From NCBI RefSeq assembly GCF_025136295.1, contig NZ_CP062788.1, positions 3,489,588 to 3,553,587 of the forward strand: DNA of 64,000 bases, written 5' to 3'. Position numbers and translations under genes: made by a program. Source of the DNA: Aestuariispira ectoiniformans (GTDB lineage: Bacteria > Pseudomonadota > Alphaproteobacteria > UBA8366 > Aestuariispiraceae). Positions 8,394 through 17,256 of the stretch are shown piece by piece. The first letter of the stretch is position 1, and the number at the start of each line of letters is the position of its first letter. The notes beneath the pieces were generated by a model. The model was given only the letters and a program-made list of their open reading frames with translations. It was not told the DNA's origin and searched no databases.

Positions 8394-9331
8394 GCTTCTG
8401 TAAGCCGCATTTCAATCAACTCCCCCAATTGGGTGGAGGCACTGAGATATCCCTGCCGTGCGGCATCATAAACATCCATGTGGTGATATTCCGCGGCTTC
8501 CCTGAACAGGGATGCGGCCTGATTATAGTCCGCCGGGCGGTCCGTCGGCAAAGATGCCTTCGCGATCTCAAACCAGCGTACGGCGGAAAACATGTCGCGT
8601 TTGATGCCCCGACCTTCCATAAAGCTGACACCCAGATTATAGGCACCCGCCGCATAAGCCTGGCGGGCGGACGCCAGGAACCAGCGCATGGCCTCCTGCC
8701 GCATCGCCTCGGCCTTGTCACCGCTTGCTGTCTTCAACAGGTGAAACCCCAGCAGGTTTTGCGCACCGGGAAAGCCGCGGCGCGCCAGAAGCAACAGCGC
8801 ATCCATCCATTGCTTGGTCGCCCCATCCCGATTGTAGCCGCGACGCACCTCCAGGAAGTTGAAGTCAGCCAATTCCGGCGAGATGACAATCTCCGGTGTC
8901 GTGGCGCCGTTTTCCGGGGCGGCCTGCCGACCGCGCAAATCTGCCAGTTCTTCCGCCGACATCTCACGCATTGTCGCCATTTTCAGGTCAGCGGCATCCT
9001 TGTTTCCCTGCGCGGCACTAAGTTCAAACCAGATCATGGCCTGAACCCTGTCCTGCGGCAGACCGTATCCGTTGGCATACATCCAGCCCAGGTAATACTG
9101 CGCCTCCGCCTGCCCCTGATTCGCGGCCACCTGAAACCATTCCGCGGCCTTGCTGTCGCTTTGGTCGACGCCCTCACCTTCCTCATAGCGCTTGGCGAGA
9201 TCCACCTGCGCCTGCGCATCACCGTGGCGCGCCTTATCCATCAGTGTTTGAAGGGTCTCATCGGCCCAAGCGGCGGACGACGTCAAAGCCCAGAGAGCAG
9301 TTGTCAGAAAGATCGCAAAACGCAGCGGCAT
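8366..9331 (-). CDS. Exported Sel1-repeat (TPR-like) protein
   Basis: From the chosen start the protein has 321 residues. It begins with a signal peptide (MPLRFAIFLTTALWALTSSA, then AWA before DET), so it is probably periplasmic. Sel1-like repeats are visible as A-x-A-Q-x-x-L-A/G-x-x-Y/M-x-x-G-x-G-V patterns: AQVDLAKRYEEGEGV, AQYYLGWMYANGYGL and, after a linker, GAYNLGVSFMEGRGI. Sel1 repeats form alpha-solenoids that scaffold protein complexes. No catalytic domain is visible. A longer frame starts at 9424, but its first 31 residues are unlike a signal peptide. It is divergent from fliN with a 152-base shared upstream region. Partner and role are unknown. Confidence 0.85.
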   Translation of the reverse strand: MPLRFAIFLTTALWALTSSAAWADETLQTLMDKARHGDAQAQVDLAKRYEEGEGVDQSDSKAAEWFQVAANQGQAEAQYYLGWMYANGYGLPQDRVQAMIWFELSAAQGNKDAADLKMATMREMSAEELADLRGRQAAPENGATTPEIVISPELADFNFLEVRRGYNRDGATKQWMDALLLLARRGFPGAQNLLGFHLLKTASGDKAEAMRQEAMRWFLASARQAYAAGAYNLGVSFMEGRGIKRDMFSAVRWFEIAKASLPTDRPADYNQAASLFREAAEYHHMDVYDAARQGYLSASTQLGELIEMRLTEAKARRNLKD

Positions 9332-9483
9332 ATCATGTAAAGTCTTCTTGGAAAAAACACGGCACAGCATAACCTTAACCGCACTTATCCGGCAATTGCG
9401 GCGGCAATAAGACTTGGTCCGCAATTCGAATCGCGATATTTATAATGCAGTAACCGTTCCATGTGCCTAAAGGACGTCCGATC

Positions 9484-10062
9484 ATGGCCGACGACGACGA
9501 CAATTTCGACGAAGACGATATGGCAGCCGCAATCGCCGCAGAGCAGGCAGAGCGTGAAACTGCTGCTGCGGGCGGCGACGATGGCGATGACATGGACGAA
9601 ATGGATATGGCTGCGGCAATTGCCGCAGAACAGGCCGAACGCGCAGCCGCAGGCGACGATGACGATTTCGACGCCGACCTGGATGACATGGATATGGCGG
9701 CCGCCATGGCCGCAGAGCAAGCCGAACGCGCGGACAGTGGTGGTGGCGCAGGCGGGTCAGGTGGTTCCGGCGGCGGCGGTGCCAGTGGAGCCGGTGGCGG
9801 TGCAGGCGGACCGGATGTCCGTGTCAGCGCCGTTGAAAATATCGGCGTTGATATAACGGCAGTCCTGGGCACGGCAGATATGAAGGTCAGCAATCTTCTG
9901 AAAATCGGCCGTGGTGCAGTCATCGAACTGGATAAGAAAGTGGGCGACCCTGTCGAGCTTCGCGTGGCGGGTCGTGCCATTGCAAAAGGCGAGGTCGTCG
10001 TCGTGGAAGACCGGCTGGCGGTTTCCATCACCAACGTCTACAAACGCGGTGTGATGGGCTGA
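9484..10062 (+). CDS. fliN: Flagellar motor switch protein FliN with acidic 29-residue repeats
   Basis: The C-terminal SpoA/FliN domain (about residues 111-192) has the family core: VSNLLKIGRGAVIELDKKVG, quoted to its limit, then GEVVVVEDRLAVSITNV. It forms part of the C-ring that sets rotation sense. Unusually, the first 82 residues consist of three tandem 29-residue units. Each contains DMAAAIAAEQAER or a one-residue variant (residues 12-24, 41-53, 70-82) joined by Asp-rich linkers. A Gly/Ser linker (about 85-110) follows. The start at 9484 is chosen because AAAGGA (9469-9474) precedes it. The gene stands alone, away from other C-ring genes. Confidence 0.88.
   Translation: MADDDDNFDEDDMAAAIAAEQAERETAAAGGDDGDDMDEMDMAAAIAAEQAERAAAGDDDDFDADLDDMDMAAAMAAEQAERADSGGGAGGSGGSGGGGASGAGGGAGGPDVRVSAVENIGVDITAVLGTADMKVSNLLKIGRGAVIELDKKVGDPVELRVAGRAIAKGEVVVVEDRLAVSITNVYKRGVMG
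9517..9729 (+). repeat. In-frame 87-bp tandem repeat within fliN
   Basis: The units start at 9517, 9604 and 9691, each encoding an acidic amphipathic helix DMAAA(I/M)AAEQAER. The third unit ends at the start of the Gly-rich linker. The spacing is exactly 29 codons each time, which suggests duplication of a codon block. The copies differ at synonymous sites, so the duplication is not very recent. Confidence 0.8.
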
Positions 10063-10089
10063 TTGCCCCCTGCCCCTAAGACAGGGCGG

Positions 10090-10314
10090 TTACCCCTTCC
10101 TGATTTCGAAAACCAGAATGTCGCCGTCTTTGACGACCTTAATCAATTCATGGCCCTGCGTCTCACAGAAGGCCGGGAAGTCTCTCTCGGCACCGGGGTC
10201 GGTGGCATGCACGGTCAGTACCTCCCCGCTGGCCAGGTCCTTCATACGTTTGCGGGCCTTGAGGACGGGCAAGGGGCAAAGCAACCCCGTTGCATCCAGA
10301 AATGTATCAGCCAT
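10090..10314 (-). CDS. tusA: TusA-family sulfurtransferase
   Basis: This 74-residue protein of the TusA/SirA family relays persulfide sulfur, for example in tRNA thiolation, molybdenum cofactor or sulfur oxidation pathways. The catalytic C13 is in the signature CPLP, followed by VLKARKRM, and the C-terminal HELIKVVKDGDILVFEIRK strand is typical. A longer frame exists upstream, but the ATG at 10314 has AAAAGGAGCACC before it. It lies tail-to-tail with fliN and divergent from the TauE-like gene. A link to the neighbouring TauE/TIGR02186 pair through sulfur metabolism is possible but only inferred from position. Confidence 0.9.
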   Translation of the reverse strand: MADTFLDATGLLCPLPVLKARKRMKDLASGEVLTVHATDPGAERDFPAFCETQGHELIKVVKDGDILVFEIRKG

Positions 10315-10490
10315 CTTCGGTGCTCCTTTTGTCTTCCCCCCTATCACGTCAAACAGCAAAAAATCCAGCCTTCGGTTGACCTCGCGAAAAAAAAGGCCAA
10401 AGATTTAACTTAGATTGTTGAGAATCCATCTGATTTTACAATCAGCGCAGGCCCCGCCGACGCTGCTGTATGGAGCCAAGAGCCCAGTTC

Positions 10491-11420
10491 ATGCATATTT
10501 ACCTGCCGATTGCCGAAATGTCGGTGAATATCTTCATCCTCCTGGGCATGGGATTGGGCGTTGGTGTTCTGTCCGGGATTTTCGGTGTCGGTGGCGGTTT
10601 CCTGATGACCCCGCTTTTGATCTTCCTTGGCATCCCCTCGCCCGTTGTCGTCGCGACACAGGCAAACCAGATTATCGCCTCATCCGTTTCCGGCGCACTG
10701 GCGCAGTTCCGGCGCGGCCATGTGGATATCAAGATGGGGATCGTCCTGCTGATCGGCGGCATCGTGGGGTCGACAGGCGGCGTGTGGGTGTTCCGCTGGC
10801 TCAGCGAGTTGGGCCAGATCGACCTTGTCATCAAGCTGTCCTATGTCCTGTTTCTGGGGGTGATTGGCGGCCTGATGCTGATCGAAAGCACGCTTGCCCT
10901 GTTCCGCAGCCGCAAGGGGCGTGCCGCCAAACGCGGCAAACTGCATGAACATAACTGGCTGCACGGCCTGCCTTTCAAGATGCGCTTCCGCAAATCCAAG
11001 CTTTATATCAGTGCCATCATGCCCTTTCTGGTCGGTGCATTCGTTGGCGTGTTGAGCGCAATCATGGGGGTTGGCGGCGGTTTCGTCATGGTTCCGGCCA
11101 TGATCTATCTGTTGGGAATGCCGACATCCGTCGTGATCGGCACCTCCCTTTTCCAGATCATCTTTGTCTCCGCCAACGCCACCTTCTTCCAGGCCTATCT
11201 GAACCAGACCGTCGATGTGGTGCTGGCCATGCTGTTGCTGCCCGGTGCGGTCATCGGCGCGCAAACAGGTTCCAAGATCGGTGCAAAGCTCAATGGTGAG
11301 CAACTGCGTGTACTGCTGGGCGCCATGGTCCTGCTGGTCTGCCTGAAACTGGCCTACGACCTCGTCATCCCGCCTGATGACGTCTATTCGATCACCGTGC
11401 AGCAGGAGGTGATCGAATGA
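10491..11420 (+). CDS. TauE/SafE-family (DUF81) membrane transporter
   Basis: This is a 309-residue polytopic inner-membrane protein of the TauE/SafE family, whose members export sulfite, sulfoacetate or other organic anions. Its two homologous halves each carry the glycine signature: FGVGGGFLMTPLLI at about residues 30-43 and MGVGGGFVMVPAMI at about 195-208. Both are followed by hydrophobic helices. The start at 10491 (MHIYLPIAEM) is preferred over an ATG 21 bases upstream because alphaproteobacterial relatives begin in this way. Its stop overlaps the next gene by 4 bases. The substrate is not predictable from sequence. Confidence 0.9.
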   Translation: MHIYLPIAEMSVNIFILLGMGLGVGVLSGIFGVGGGFLMTPLLIFLGIPSPVVVATQANQIIASSVSGALAQFRRGHVDIKMGIVLLIGGIVGSTGGVWVFRWLSELGQIDLVIKLSYVLFLGVIGGLMLIESTLALFRSRKGRAAKRGKLHEHNWLHGLPFKMRFRKSKLYISAIMPFLVGAFVGVLSAIMGVGGGFVMVPAMIYLLGMPTSVVIGTSLFQIIFVSANATFFQAYLNQTVDVVLAMLLLPGAVIGAQTGSKIGAKLNGEQLRVLLGAMVLLVCLKLAYDLVIPPDDVYSITVQQEVIE

Positions 11421-12169
11421 TGCGCCGCCTGTGCCGCCTTCTGGTGATCTTTGTCACGATCACCTGCCTGTCCTCGCTCTCGGCCCGGGCGGAATCGCTT
11501 GTGGCCGACCTGTCCGACCATCTGGTCGCGATCACCACCGGCTTTGTCGGTACGGAGTTACTGTTATTCGGCACGGTTGACGGTAAGGGCGATATCGTTG
11601 TCGTCACACACGGCCCGACCGAAGAAGTCGTGGTGCGCAAGAAGGAGCGGACATTCGGCCTCTGGATGAACCGGAAGTCTGTCACATTCCAGCATGTTCC
11701 TTCCTTCTACTCCTATGGCGTCAGCCAGGGGGCGCTGGATAACCTGACGCCGCGTATCCGCAAACGCCATCAGGTGGGTGCCAGCAATGTGCGGGCAACC
11801 GTCAAGGACGTCGTCAGCCCGGAAGACAGTGCGCCCTTCCTCACCGCCCTTGTCCGCAACAAACAGCGCCAGGGCCTTTACAGTGTCACCCCTGACCTGA
11901 TCGAACGGCGTGGACGGCGGCTGTTCCGCACCAAGGTCTATTTCCCATCCAACGTGCCCACCGGCACCTATATTGTCGAAACCCTGCTCCTGCGCGATGG
12001 CGAGGTGATCAGCGCGCAGACCACGCCGTTATTCATCAACAAGCTGGGTGTCGGGGCCTATCTGTTCCGCGTGGCGCATATCCATTCGATCCTGTACGGT
12101 GTTACCGCGATTATTGTTGCGGTTCTGGCCGGTTTGCTGGCCAACTGGGTCTTCCGCAAGCTAACTTGA
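11417..12169 (+). CDS. TIGR02186-family transmembrane protein
   Basis: This 250-residue protein has an N-terminal signal peptide (ending near SARAES), a periplasmic beta-rich domain and one C-terminal membrane helix (about residues 222-243, GVTAIIVAVLAGLLANWVF). The motif LTTGFVGTELLLFG-like (here ITTGFVGTELLLFG) and the FGLWMN...V segment identify TIGR02186, a family of unknown function regularly found directly after TauE-like transporters in alphaproteobacteria. Its ATG overlaps the transporter stop by 4 bases, indicating translational coupling. It probably works as a periplasmic partner of that transporter. Confidence 0.85.
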   Translation: MMRRLCRLLVIFVTITCLSSLSARAESLVADLSDHLVAITTGFVGTELLLFGTVDGKGDIVVVTHGPTEEVVVRKKERTFGLWMNRKSVTFQHVPSFYSYGVSQGALDNLTPRIRKRHQVGASNVRATVKDVVSPEDSAPFLTALVRNKQRQGLYSVTPDLIERRGRRLFRTKVYFPSNVPTGTYIVETLLLRDGEVISAQTTPLFINKLGVGAYLFRVAHIHSILYGVTAIIVAVLAGLLANWVFRKLT

Positions 12170-12290
12170 TCGTAACTGCACCCGGCCGGTTTTATCATGA
12201 TGCAAATAACCTGCTTGATTATTTGCACTTACCGAACCTTTGGCTATGCTGCCGATACGGTATGCATAACAATCAGGACAAGAGACAAGC

Positions 12291-12692
12291 ATGGCCTTCG
12301 ACCTGCACCCGCGTCTGGACGCAGACACACATTTGATCCGCGACTGGTCGCTTTCCCGTGTGTTGCTGATGGATGACAAGCGCTTTCCCTGGGTGATCCT
12401 GGTTCCCCGCCGGGAAGATATCCGCGAATGGCACGATCTGGACCAAAAGGACCAGCAGCAATTGCTGACGGAAATGAACCGTATCGCCGCCGCCATGCAG
12501 CGGGAGTTCAAGGCCGAAAAGATGAATATCGGCGCGCTGGGTAATATTGTACCGCAATTGCATATCCATGTGATCGCCCGCCACGGCGGCGACGACGCCT
12601 GGCCCGGCCCGGTCTGGGGCCAGGGAGAACGCGTGCCCTATGAGGACGAGGCGGAGGAGATGCTGACGCGCCTGCGCAATCAGTTGGGCTGA
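12291..12692 (+). CDS. HIT-domain nucleotide hydrolase/transferase
   Basis: This is a 133-residue histidine-triad protein. The active-site strand is LHIHVIAR (about residues 93-100), a variant of HxHxHxx in which the first histidine position is replaced (QLHIH), as in several short bacterial HIT proteins. The N-terminal FDLHPRLDADTHLIRDWSLS and WVILVPRRE strands are also typical of this alphaproteobacterial HIT group. The likely substrate class is adenosine 5'-phosphoramidate-like nucleotides. The stop codon overlaps the start of the helicase gene by one base, which points to co-translation with it. Confidence 0.88.
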   Translation: MAFDLHPRLDADTHLIRDWSLSRVLLMDDKRFPWVILVPRREDIREWHDLDQKDQQQLLTEMNRIAAAMQREFKAEKMNIGALGNIVPQLHIHVIARHGGDDAWPGPVWGQGERVPYEDEAEEMLTRLRNQLG

Positions 12693-15124
12693 TGAGTAGT
12701 TTACCGGCTGTCTTCACAAGCTGGTTCAAGTCACGGGGATGGAGCCCGCATCCCCATCAATTGAAGATGGTCGAAGCCGCCCGACGCGGCGAACACAGCC
12801 TGCTGATCGCCCCGACCGGCGGCGGCAAGACCCTGTCCGGCTTTCTGGCAAGCCTTGTCGAATTATCGCAGGATAACGCGCCGGGGCTGCATACACTTTA
12901 CATCTCCCCACTCAAGGCATTGGCGGTCGATATCCACCGCAACCTCGAAATGCCGGTGCAGGAAATGGGGCTGGACCTGCGGCTGGAAACGCGGACCGGC
13001 GACACACCGGCCAACCGGCGTCAACGCCAGCGGGAAAACCCGCCGCATATTCTGCTGACCACCCCGGAATCACTGGCCCTGTTAATCTCATACGACGATG
13101 CCGATGCGATTTTTGCCAGCCTGAAATGCATCGTTGTCGATGAGGCACATGCCCTGATCGGCACCAAACGCGGCGACCAGCTGGCGCTTTGCATGGCACG
13201 CCTGCAAAAGCTGGCCCCGCAGTGCAGACGGGTGGGCCTGAGTGCCACAGTCGCCTGGCCGGAAGAGTTGCGCGCCTGGTTGTCCCCCACTGCCAGGACC
13301 GACGATGTTCACCTCATCAAAGGCGGCGGCGGCGCGAAGGCAAAGGTTTCCCTGCTGACGACCAAAGAGGAGTTGCCCTGGTCCGGCCATTACGGCCTGC
13401 ATGCCCTGCCTGAGGTTTATGAGGAACTGCGCCATGTGCGGACCGCAATCCTGTTCGTGAACACGCGTGCGCAGGCGGAACTGGTCTTTCAGGAACTTTG
13501 GCATCTGAACGAGGACGCCCTGCCCATCGCCCTGCATCATGGCAGCCTCGCCCGGGAACAGCGCCGCAAAGTGGAGGCCGCCATGGCGCGCGGCGACCTG
13601 CGCGCCGTTGTCGCCACCTCGTCCCTTGATCTCGGTATCGACTGGGCCGCCGTAGACCTTGTCATCCAGATCGGCCCGCCGAAGGGCGTCAGCCGCCTGA
13701 TCCAGAGGATAGGCCGTGCCGGGCACCAGTTGAACACGCCCAGCCGCGCCCTGCTTGTGCCCGCCAATCGCTTTGAAGTGCTGGAATGCCGTGCGGCCAT
13801 TGACGGTGTCGAGGAAGGTACCCTGGACGGCGCCCCGCCGCGGCCCGGCGGGCTGGATGTTCTGGCCCAGCATATTCTGGGCCTTGCCTGTTCAAAGCCC
13901 TTCACGGCGGACGAGATTTATAGCGAAGTGACCAAGGCCGCCCCCTATGCAGCACTGGACCGCCAGACCTTCGACGATGTCCTGCGATTTGTGATGGACG
14001 GCGGCTATGCCCTGAAGGCCTATGACCGTTACAAGCGCCTCTTCCTGACCTCCAGCGACCGGTATGAGATCACCTCCCCCAAGGTGGCACAGCGGCACCG
14101 CATGAATATCGGCACCATCGTGGAGGAAACCACACTGAAAGTACGCCTGCGGGGCGGCCCTGTTCTGGGCGAAATCGAGGAGTATTTCGTCAACGGCCTG
14201 GAAGAAGGCGACAGTTTCATCTTCGCCGGTAATCTGCTTCGTTTCGAAGGTATCCGCGAGCTGACAGTCCTTTGTAGCCGTGCTGCAGGCGACGCCCCCA
14301 AAATTCCGCAATATATGGGAGGCCGCCTGCCCTTCACGACCCATCTGTCAGATCGGGTCAGGGAAATGCTGGCCGACCCCAGCCACTGGCAGGACCTGCC
14401 CCCGCAGGTGGCGGAATGGCTGCGTATTCAGCAGTGGTGTTCGGTCCTGCCCAAGAAGGACGGCTTGCTGGTGGAAAGCTTTCCCCGCAACCAGAAGGAA
14501 TATCTGGTTGCCTATTGCTTTGCCGGGCGCAACGCCCATCAGACATTGGGCATGCTCCTGACACGCCGGATGGAACGTATGGGCCTGTCGCCTTTGGGCT
14601 TTGTCGCCAGCGATTATGTAATCGCCGTATGGGGGCTGCATGCCCCCCGGAACCTGGGGGAGCTTTTCTCGGAGGATATGCTGGGCGATGACCTGGAGGA
14701 ATGGATGGCGGAATCCTCGCTTCTGCGACGTACGTTCAAAAATGCGGCGGTGATTGCCGGTTTGATCGAGCGGAAATATCCAGGGCAGGAAAAATCCGGG
14801 CGTCAGGTGACCGTCAGTTCCGACCTGATCTATGATGTTTTGCGGGAGCATGAACCGGACCATATTCTTCTGCGCGCCACGCGCGCGGATGCGGCTTCCG
14901 GGCTGACCGACATCCACCGTCTGGGCGGTTTCCTGAAACGGATCAAAGGCAAAATCACCCACCGGCGGCTGGACAGGGTCTCCCCACTTGCCGTGCCGAT
15001 CCTGCTGGAAATCGGCAGGGAATATGTCGGTGACGATGCCATTGACGAACTGCTGGCCGAGAATGCCAATGAATTGATCGAAGAAGCCATGGCGGGCTTG
15101 GAGAATACGCGTTCCCTGTTCTAA
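12692..15124 (+). CDS. Ligase-associated DEXH-box helicase (Lhr-like)
   Basis: This 810-residue superfamily 2 helicase resembles the shorter Lhr-type proteins encoded with ATP-dependent DNA ligases (TIGR04121). Walker A is APTGGGKT (residues 40-47), the DEAH box follows in IVVDEAHALIG (about 150), and motif III is GLSATV. The C-terminal RecA domain has TSSLDLGIDWAAVD and motif VI IQRIGRAGHQ. A winged-helix/beta-barrel Lhr core follows. A DNA repair role is inferred from the family. The expected partners, an ATP-dependent ligase and a TIGR04122 exonuclease, are not next to it here; only PdeM is close. Confidence 0.93.
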   Translation: MSSLPAVFTSWFKSRGWSPHPHQLKMVEAARRGEHSLLIAPTGGGKTLSGFLASLVELSQDNAPGLHTLYISPLKALAVDIHRNLEMPVQEMGLDLRLETRTGDTPANRRQRQRENPPHILLTTPESLALLISYDDADAIFASLKCIVVDEAHALIGTKRGDQLALCMARLQKLAPQCRRVGLSATVAWPEELRAWLSPTARTDDVHLIKGGGGAKAKVSLLTTKEELPWSGHYGLHALPEVYEELRHVRTAILFVNTRAQAELVFQELWHLNEDALPIALHHGSLAREQRRKVEAAMARGDLRAVVATSSLDLGIDWAAVDLVIQIGPPKGVSRLIQRIGRAGHQLNTPSRALLVPANRFEVLECRAAIDGVEEGTLDGAPPRPGGLDVLAQHILGLACSKPFTADEIYSEVTKAAPYAALDRQTFDDVLRFVMDGGYALKAYDRYKRLFLTSSDRYEITSPKVAQRHRMNIGTIVEETTLKVRLRGGPVLGEIEEYFVNGLEEGDSFIFAGNLLRFEGIRELTVLCSRAAGDAPKIPQYMGGRLPFTTHLSDRVREMLADPSHWQDLPPQVAEWLRIQQWCSVLPKKDGLLVESFPRNQKEYLVAYCFAGRNAHQTLGMLLTRRMERMGLSPLGFVASDYVIAVWGLHAPRNLGELFSEDMLGDDLEEWMAESSLLRRTFKNAAVIAGLIERKYPGQEKSGRQVTVSSDLIYDVLREHEPDHILLRATRADAASGLTDIHRLGGFLKRIKGKITHRRLDRVSPLAVPILLEIGREYVGDDAIDELLAENANELIEEAMAGLENTRSLF

Positions 15125-15160
15125 GCTGAAACGCTAAAGCCATTCTCAAGGCGCGTGAAA

Positions 15161-15721
15161 ATGCATGAAAACCCGATAGCGGCCCGATCCAGCAGCGAGA
15201 TTTCCGATCCCGCCTTACGGAAATTATACGACTATTGGTCCGGCAGACGTGGTGACCGTCCCATGCCTTCACGGGCGGATATTGACCCCTCGGAAATTGT
15301 TTCCCTCTTGCCCCATATCATGATGGTCGATGTCCATATCGATGCCGATGGCCGAAAGAAGCACTGGTTCCGGCTGGTCGGTACGCAGGTGGCCTTTGGG
15401 ACAGACCCGACCCGCACCTATCTGGAAGACCAGGTGGGCGACAGCGCCTATGGCACGCATATCACGAAGCTTTTCAGCAATGCCTCCAGTCTGGGCCAGC
15501 CGCTATACAGCGAATATGAATATGAACATCCCGAATCCCATGGTGTACGCTTTGCCCGGCGGCTGTTCCTGCCGCTCTCCGAAGACGGTCACACAGTAAA
15601 CAAGATGCTGGTGGGGCAGCGTGTGGAATCGACCAAGCAACTGGAAAAATCATTGTGGCAGGTCCAGCCGGACATGATCCACGAACTCCGCCTGTTTGCC
15701 GTCCGTGACGATGAACGCTGA
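15161..15721 (+). CDS. PAS-domain protein of the PAS_5 type
   Basis: This is a 186-residue cytosolic protein. SDPALRKLYDYW near the N-terminus, then SEIVSLLPHIMMVDV and the HWFRLVGTQV strand match the single-domain PAS_5 (DUF1484-like) proteins abundant in Rhodospirillales. No output domain is present. The ATG at 15161 with AAGG nine bases upstream is preferred over a GTG six bases earlier. The gene is inserted between the helicase and pdeM, genes that are usually adjacent. Ligand and partner are unknown. Confidence 0.75.
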   Translation: MHENPIAARSSSEISDPALRKLYDYWSGRRGDRPMPSRADIDPSEIVSLLPHIMMVDVHIDADGRKKHWFRLVGTQVAFGTDPTRTYLEDQVGDSAYGTHITKLFSNASSLGQPLYSEYEYEHPESHGVRFARRLFLPLSEDGHTVNKMLVGQRVESTKQLEKSLWQVQPDMIHELRLFAVRDDER

Positions 15722-15762
15722 GCCCCCTTGTCAGCGCCCGGGAATCCCGGTCCAATAAAACC

Positions 15763-16455
15763 ATGACCGCTAGCCACCCGATCACCCTGAATGACATCGC
15801 CCTCGTGGCAGACCTGAGCGGCGCGCTTTATTGGCCCGCAAGGCGCACGCTTGTGGTGGCGGACCTGCATTTTGAAAAGGGCACCAGCTATGCCCGGCGG
15901 GCGGTTTTCCTGCCGCCCTATGACAGCCGGACAACCCTCAACCGGCTGGAAGCGGCCCTTGCACGATATCCGGTGGAGCGCGTGATCTGTCTGGGCGACA
16001 GTTTCCACGACCAGACTGCCTTCGACCGGCTGGACGAGCAGGACCACGATCGTCTCGCAGCGCTTGTTGCCCGCCACGACTGGGTCTGGATTGCCGGTAA
16101 CCACGACCCACAACCGCCGACCAGCGTCGGCGGCACCATCCGGGAACAGTTACAGGAAGGCAACCTGACCTTTCAGCATGAGGCATTAAAGAAACGCGTC
16201 TACGGGGAGATTACCGGCCACTTTCACCCCAAAGCAAAAATCAACCAACGTGGGCGGAGCCTGTCCCGCCCCTGTTTCATCGAAGACGGCCGCCGGTTGA
16301 TCCTGCCTTCATTCGGGGCCTACACGGGTGGATTGAATGTGTTGGACCCTGCGATTTCCCGCCATTACCCGAAGGGTTTCACCGCCCATGTCATCGGCAA
16401 GACCAAAATTCACCCTATCGCCAGCCGCAGCCTACGCGGCGACCGGGCGGCCTGA
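15763..16455 (+). CDS. pdeM: Ligase-associated DNA damage response endonuclease PdeM
   Basis: This 230-residue calcineurin-like metallophosphoesterase belongs to TIGR04123. Metal-site motifs are ADLHFEKG (residues 29-36), CLGDSFHD (about 75), GNHD (about 108) and GHFHPK (about 143). The WPARRTLVVADLH and LILPSFGAYTGG segments are specific to this family. PdeM usually accompanies the Lhr-like helicase and an ATP-dependent ligase in a bacterial repair gene set. Here it follows a PAS gene by 41 bases and precedes a second phosphoesterase by 21 bases, so the four genes may be one transcript. Confidence 0.92.
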   Translation: MTASHPITLNDIALVADLSGALYWPARRTLVVADLHFEKGTSYARRAVFLPPYDSRTTLNRLEAALARYPVERVICLGDSFHDQTAFDRLDEQDHDRLAALVARHDWVWIAGNHDPQPPTSVGGTIREQLQEGNLTFQHEALKKRVYGEITGHFHPKAKINQRGRSLSRPCFIEDGRRLILPSFGAYTGGLNVLDPAISRHYPKGFTAHVIGKTKIHPIASRSLRGDRAA

Positions 16456-16476
16456 TCTGTAAAAGAGATTCCATTC

Positions 16477-17256
16477 ATGCGCCTTGCCATCTTCAGTGAT
16501 CTTCACCTGAACCGAAACCAATGGACGCCGCCCCGGACCCTGGAGGCGGACCTGTTCATCGTTCCCGGCGACATTAACGACGGCCTTGGCGGCATTCGGC
16601 AAACCGTGGCGTTGCTGGGGCACCCCATCGTGGCAGTTCTGGGCAATCATGATTGTGTCGGCCTCGATATCGACGAGGCAGAAGGATTGTTCCGCACCGA
16701 GGCCGAGGAAACCGGATCGACACTGCTTGCCCGTGACGTGGTGATCCTTGAAGACGGGAAAGGTCCGGTCCGCCTGATCGGCTGTACGCTTTGGACTGAT
16801 TTTGCCTGCATGGAACCCGATGGGGTCGCTGCCGGCGAGGTTATGGCGCTTGTGAAGGACTGGAGCAGCGATTACACGGATATCACGCGGGATGGGAAAC
16901 CGTTGGCCCCCGTGGATTTTGTATCTCTGTTCGAGCGGGACCGCACTTGGTTGCAGCACATCTTGGCCCAGCCGTTTGACGGACGCACCATCGTCGTCAC
17001 GCATCACGGCCCCTCTCGGCGCAGCGTCCACCCCAAATACGAAAACAGCCGCTATGTCCCCTATTATGTGGCGGACCTGGAAGATATGATCCGGGCCTAC
17101 CAGCCGGACCTCTGGATACATGGTCACACGCATATGACCGTCGATTACCGGATCGGAGAAACACGCGTCTTTGCCAATCAACTGGGCACCGAGTTTGAAC
17201 CGGGCAGCAGCGATCCGGTGAACCCATTCCAGGACAACTGCGTCATAGATATCTAG
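16477..17256 (+). CDS. Calcineurin-like metallophosphoesterase
   Basis: This 259-residue protein has the complete metal-binding set: FSDLHLN (residues 5-11), VPGDIND (about 29-35), LGNHDC (about 54), VVTHHGPS (about 173-180) and IHGHTHM (about 212-218). It belongs to the generic YkuE/Icc-like group. It is distinct from PdeM and lacks its family-specific strands. Position directly behind pdeM suggests coexpression, but tandem phosphoesterases can be coincidental. Substrate is unknown. The stop codon overlaps that of the convergent LysR gene by three bases. Confidence 0.85.
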   Translation: MRLAIFSDLHLNRNQWTPPRTLEADLFIVPGDINDGLGGIRQTVALLGHPIVAVLGNHDCVGLDIDEAEGLFRTEAEETGSTLLARDVVILEDGKGPVRLIGCTLWTDFACMEPDGVAAGEVMALVKDWSSDYTDITRDGKPLAPVDFVSLFERDRTWLQHILAQPFDGRTIVVTHHGPSRRSVHPKYENSRYVPYYVADLEDMIRAYQPDLWIHGHTHMTVDYRIGETRVFANQLGTEFEPGSSDPVNPFQDNCVIDI

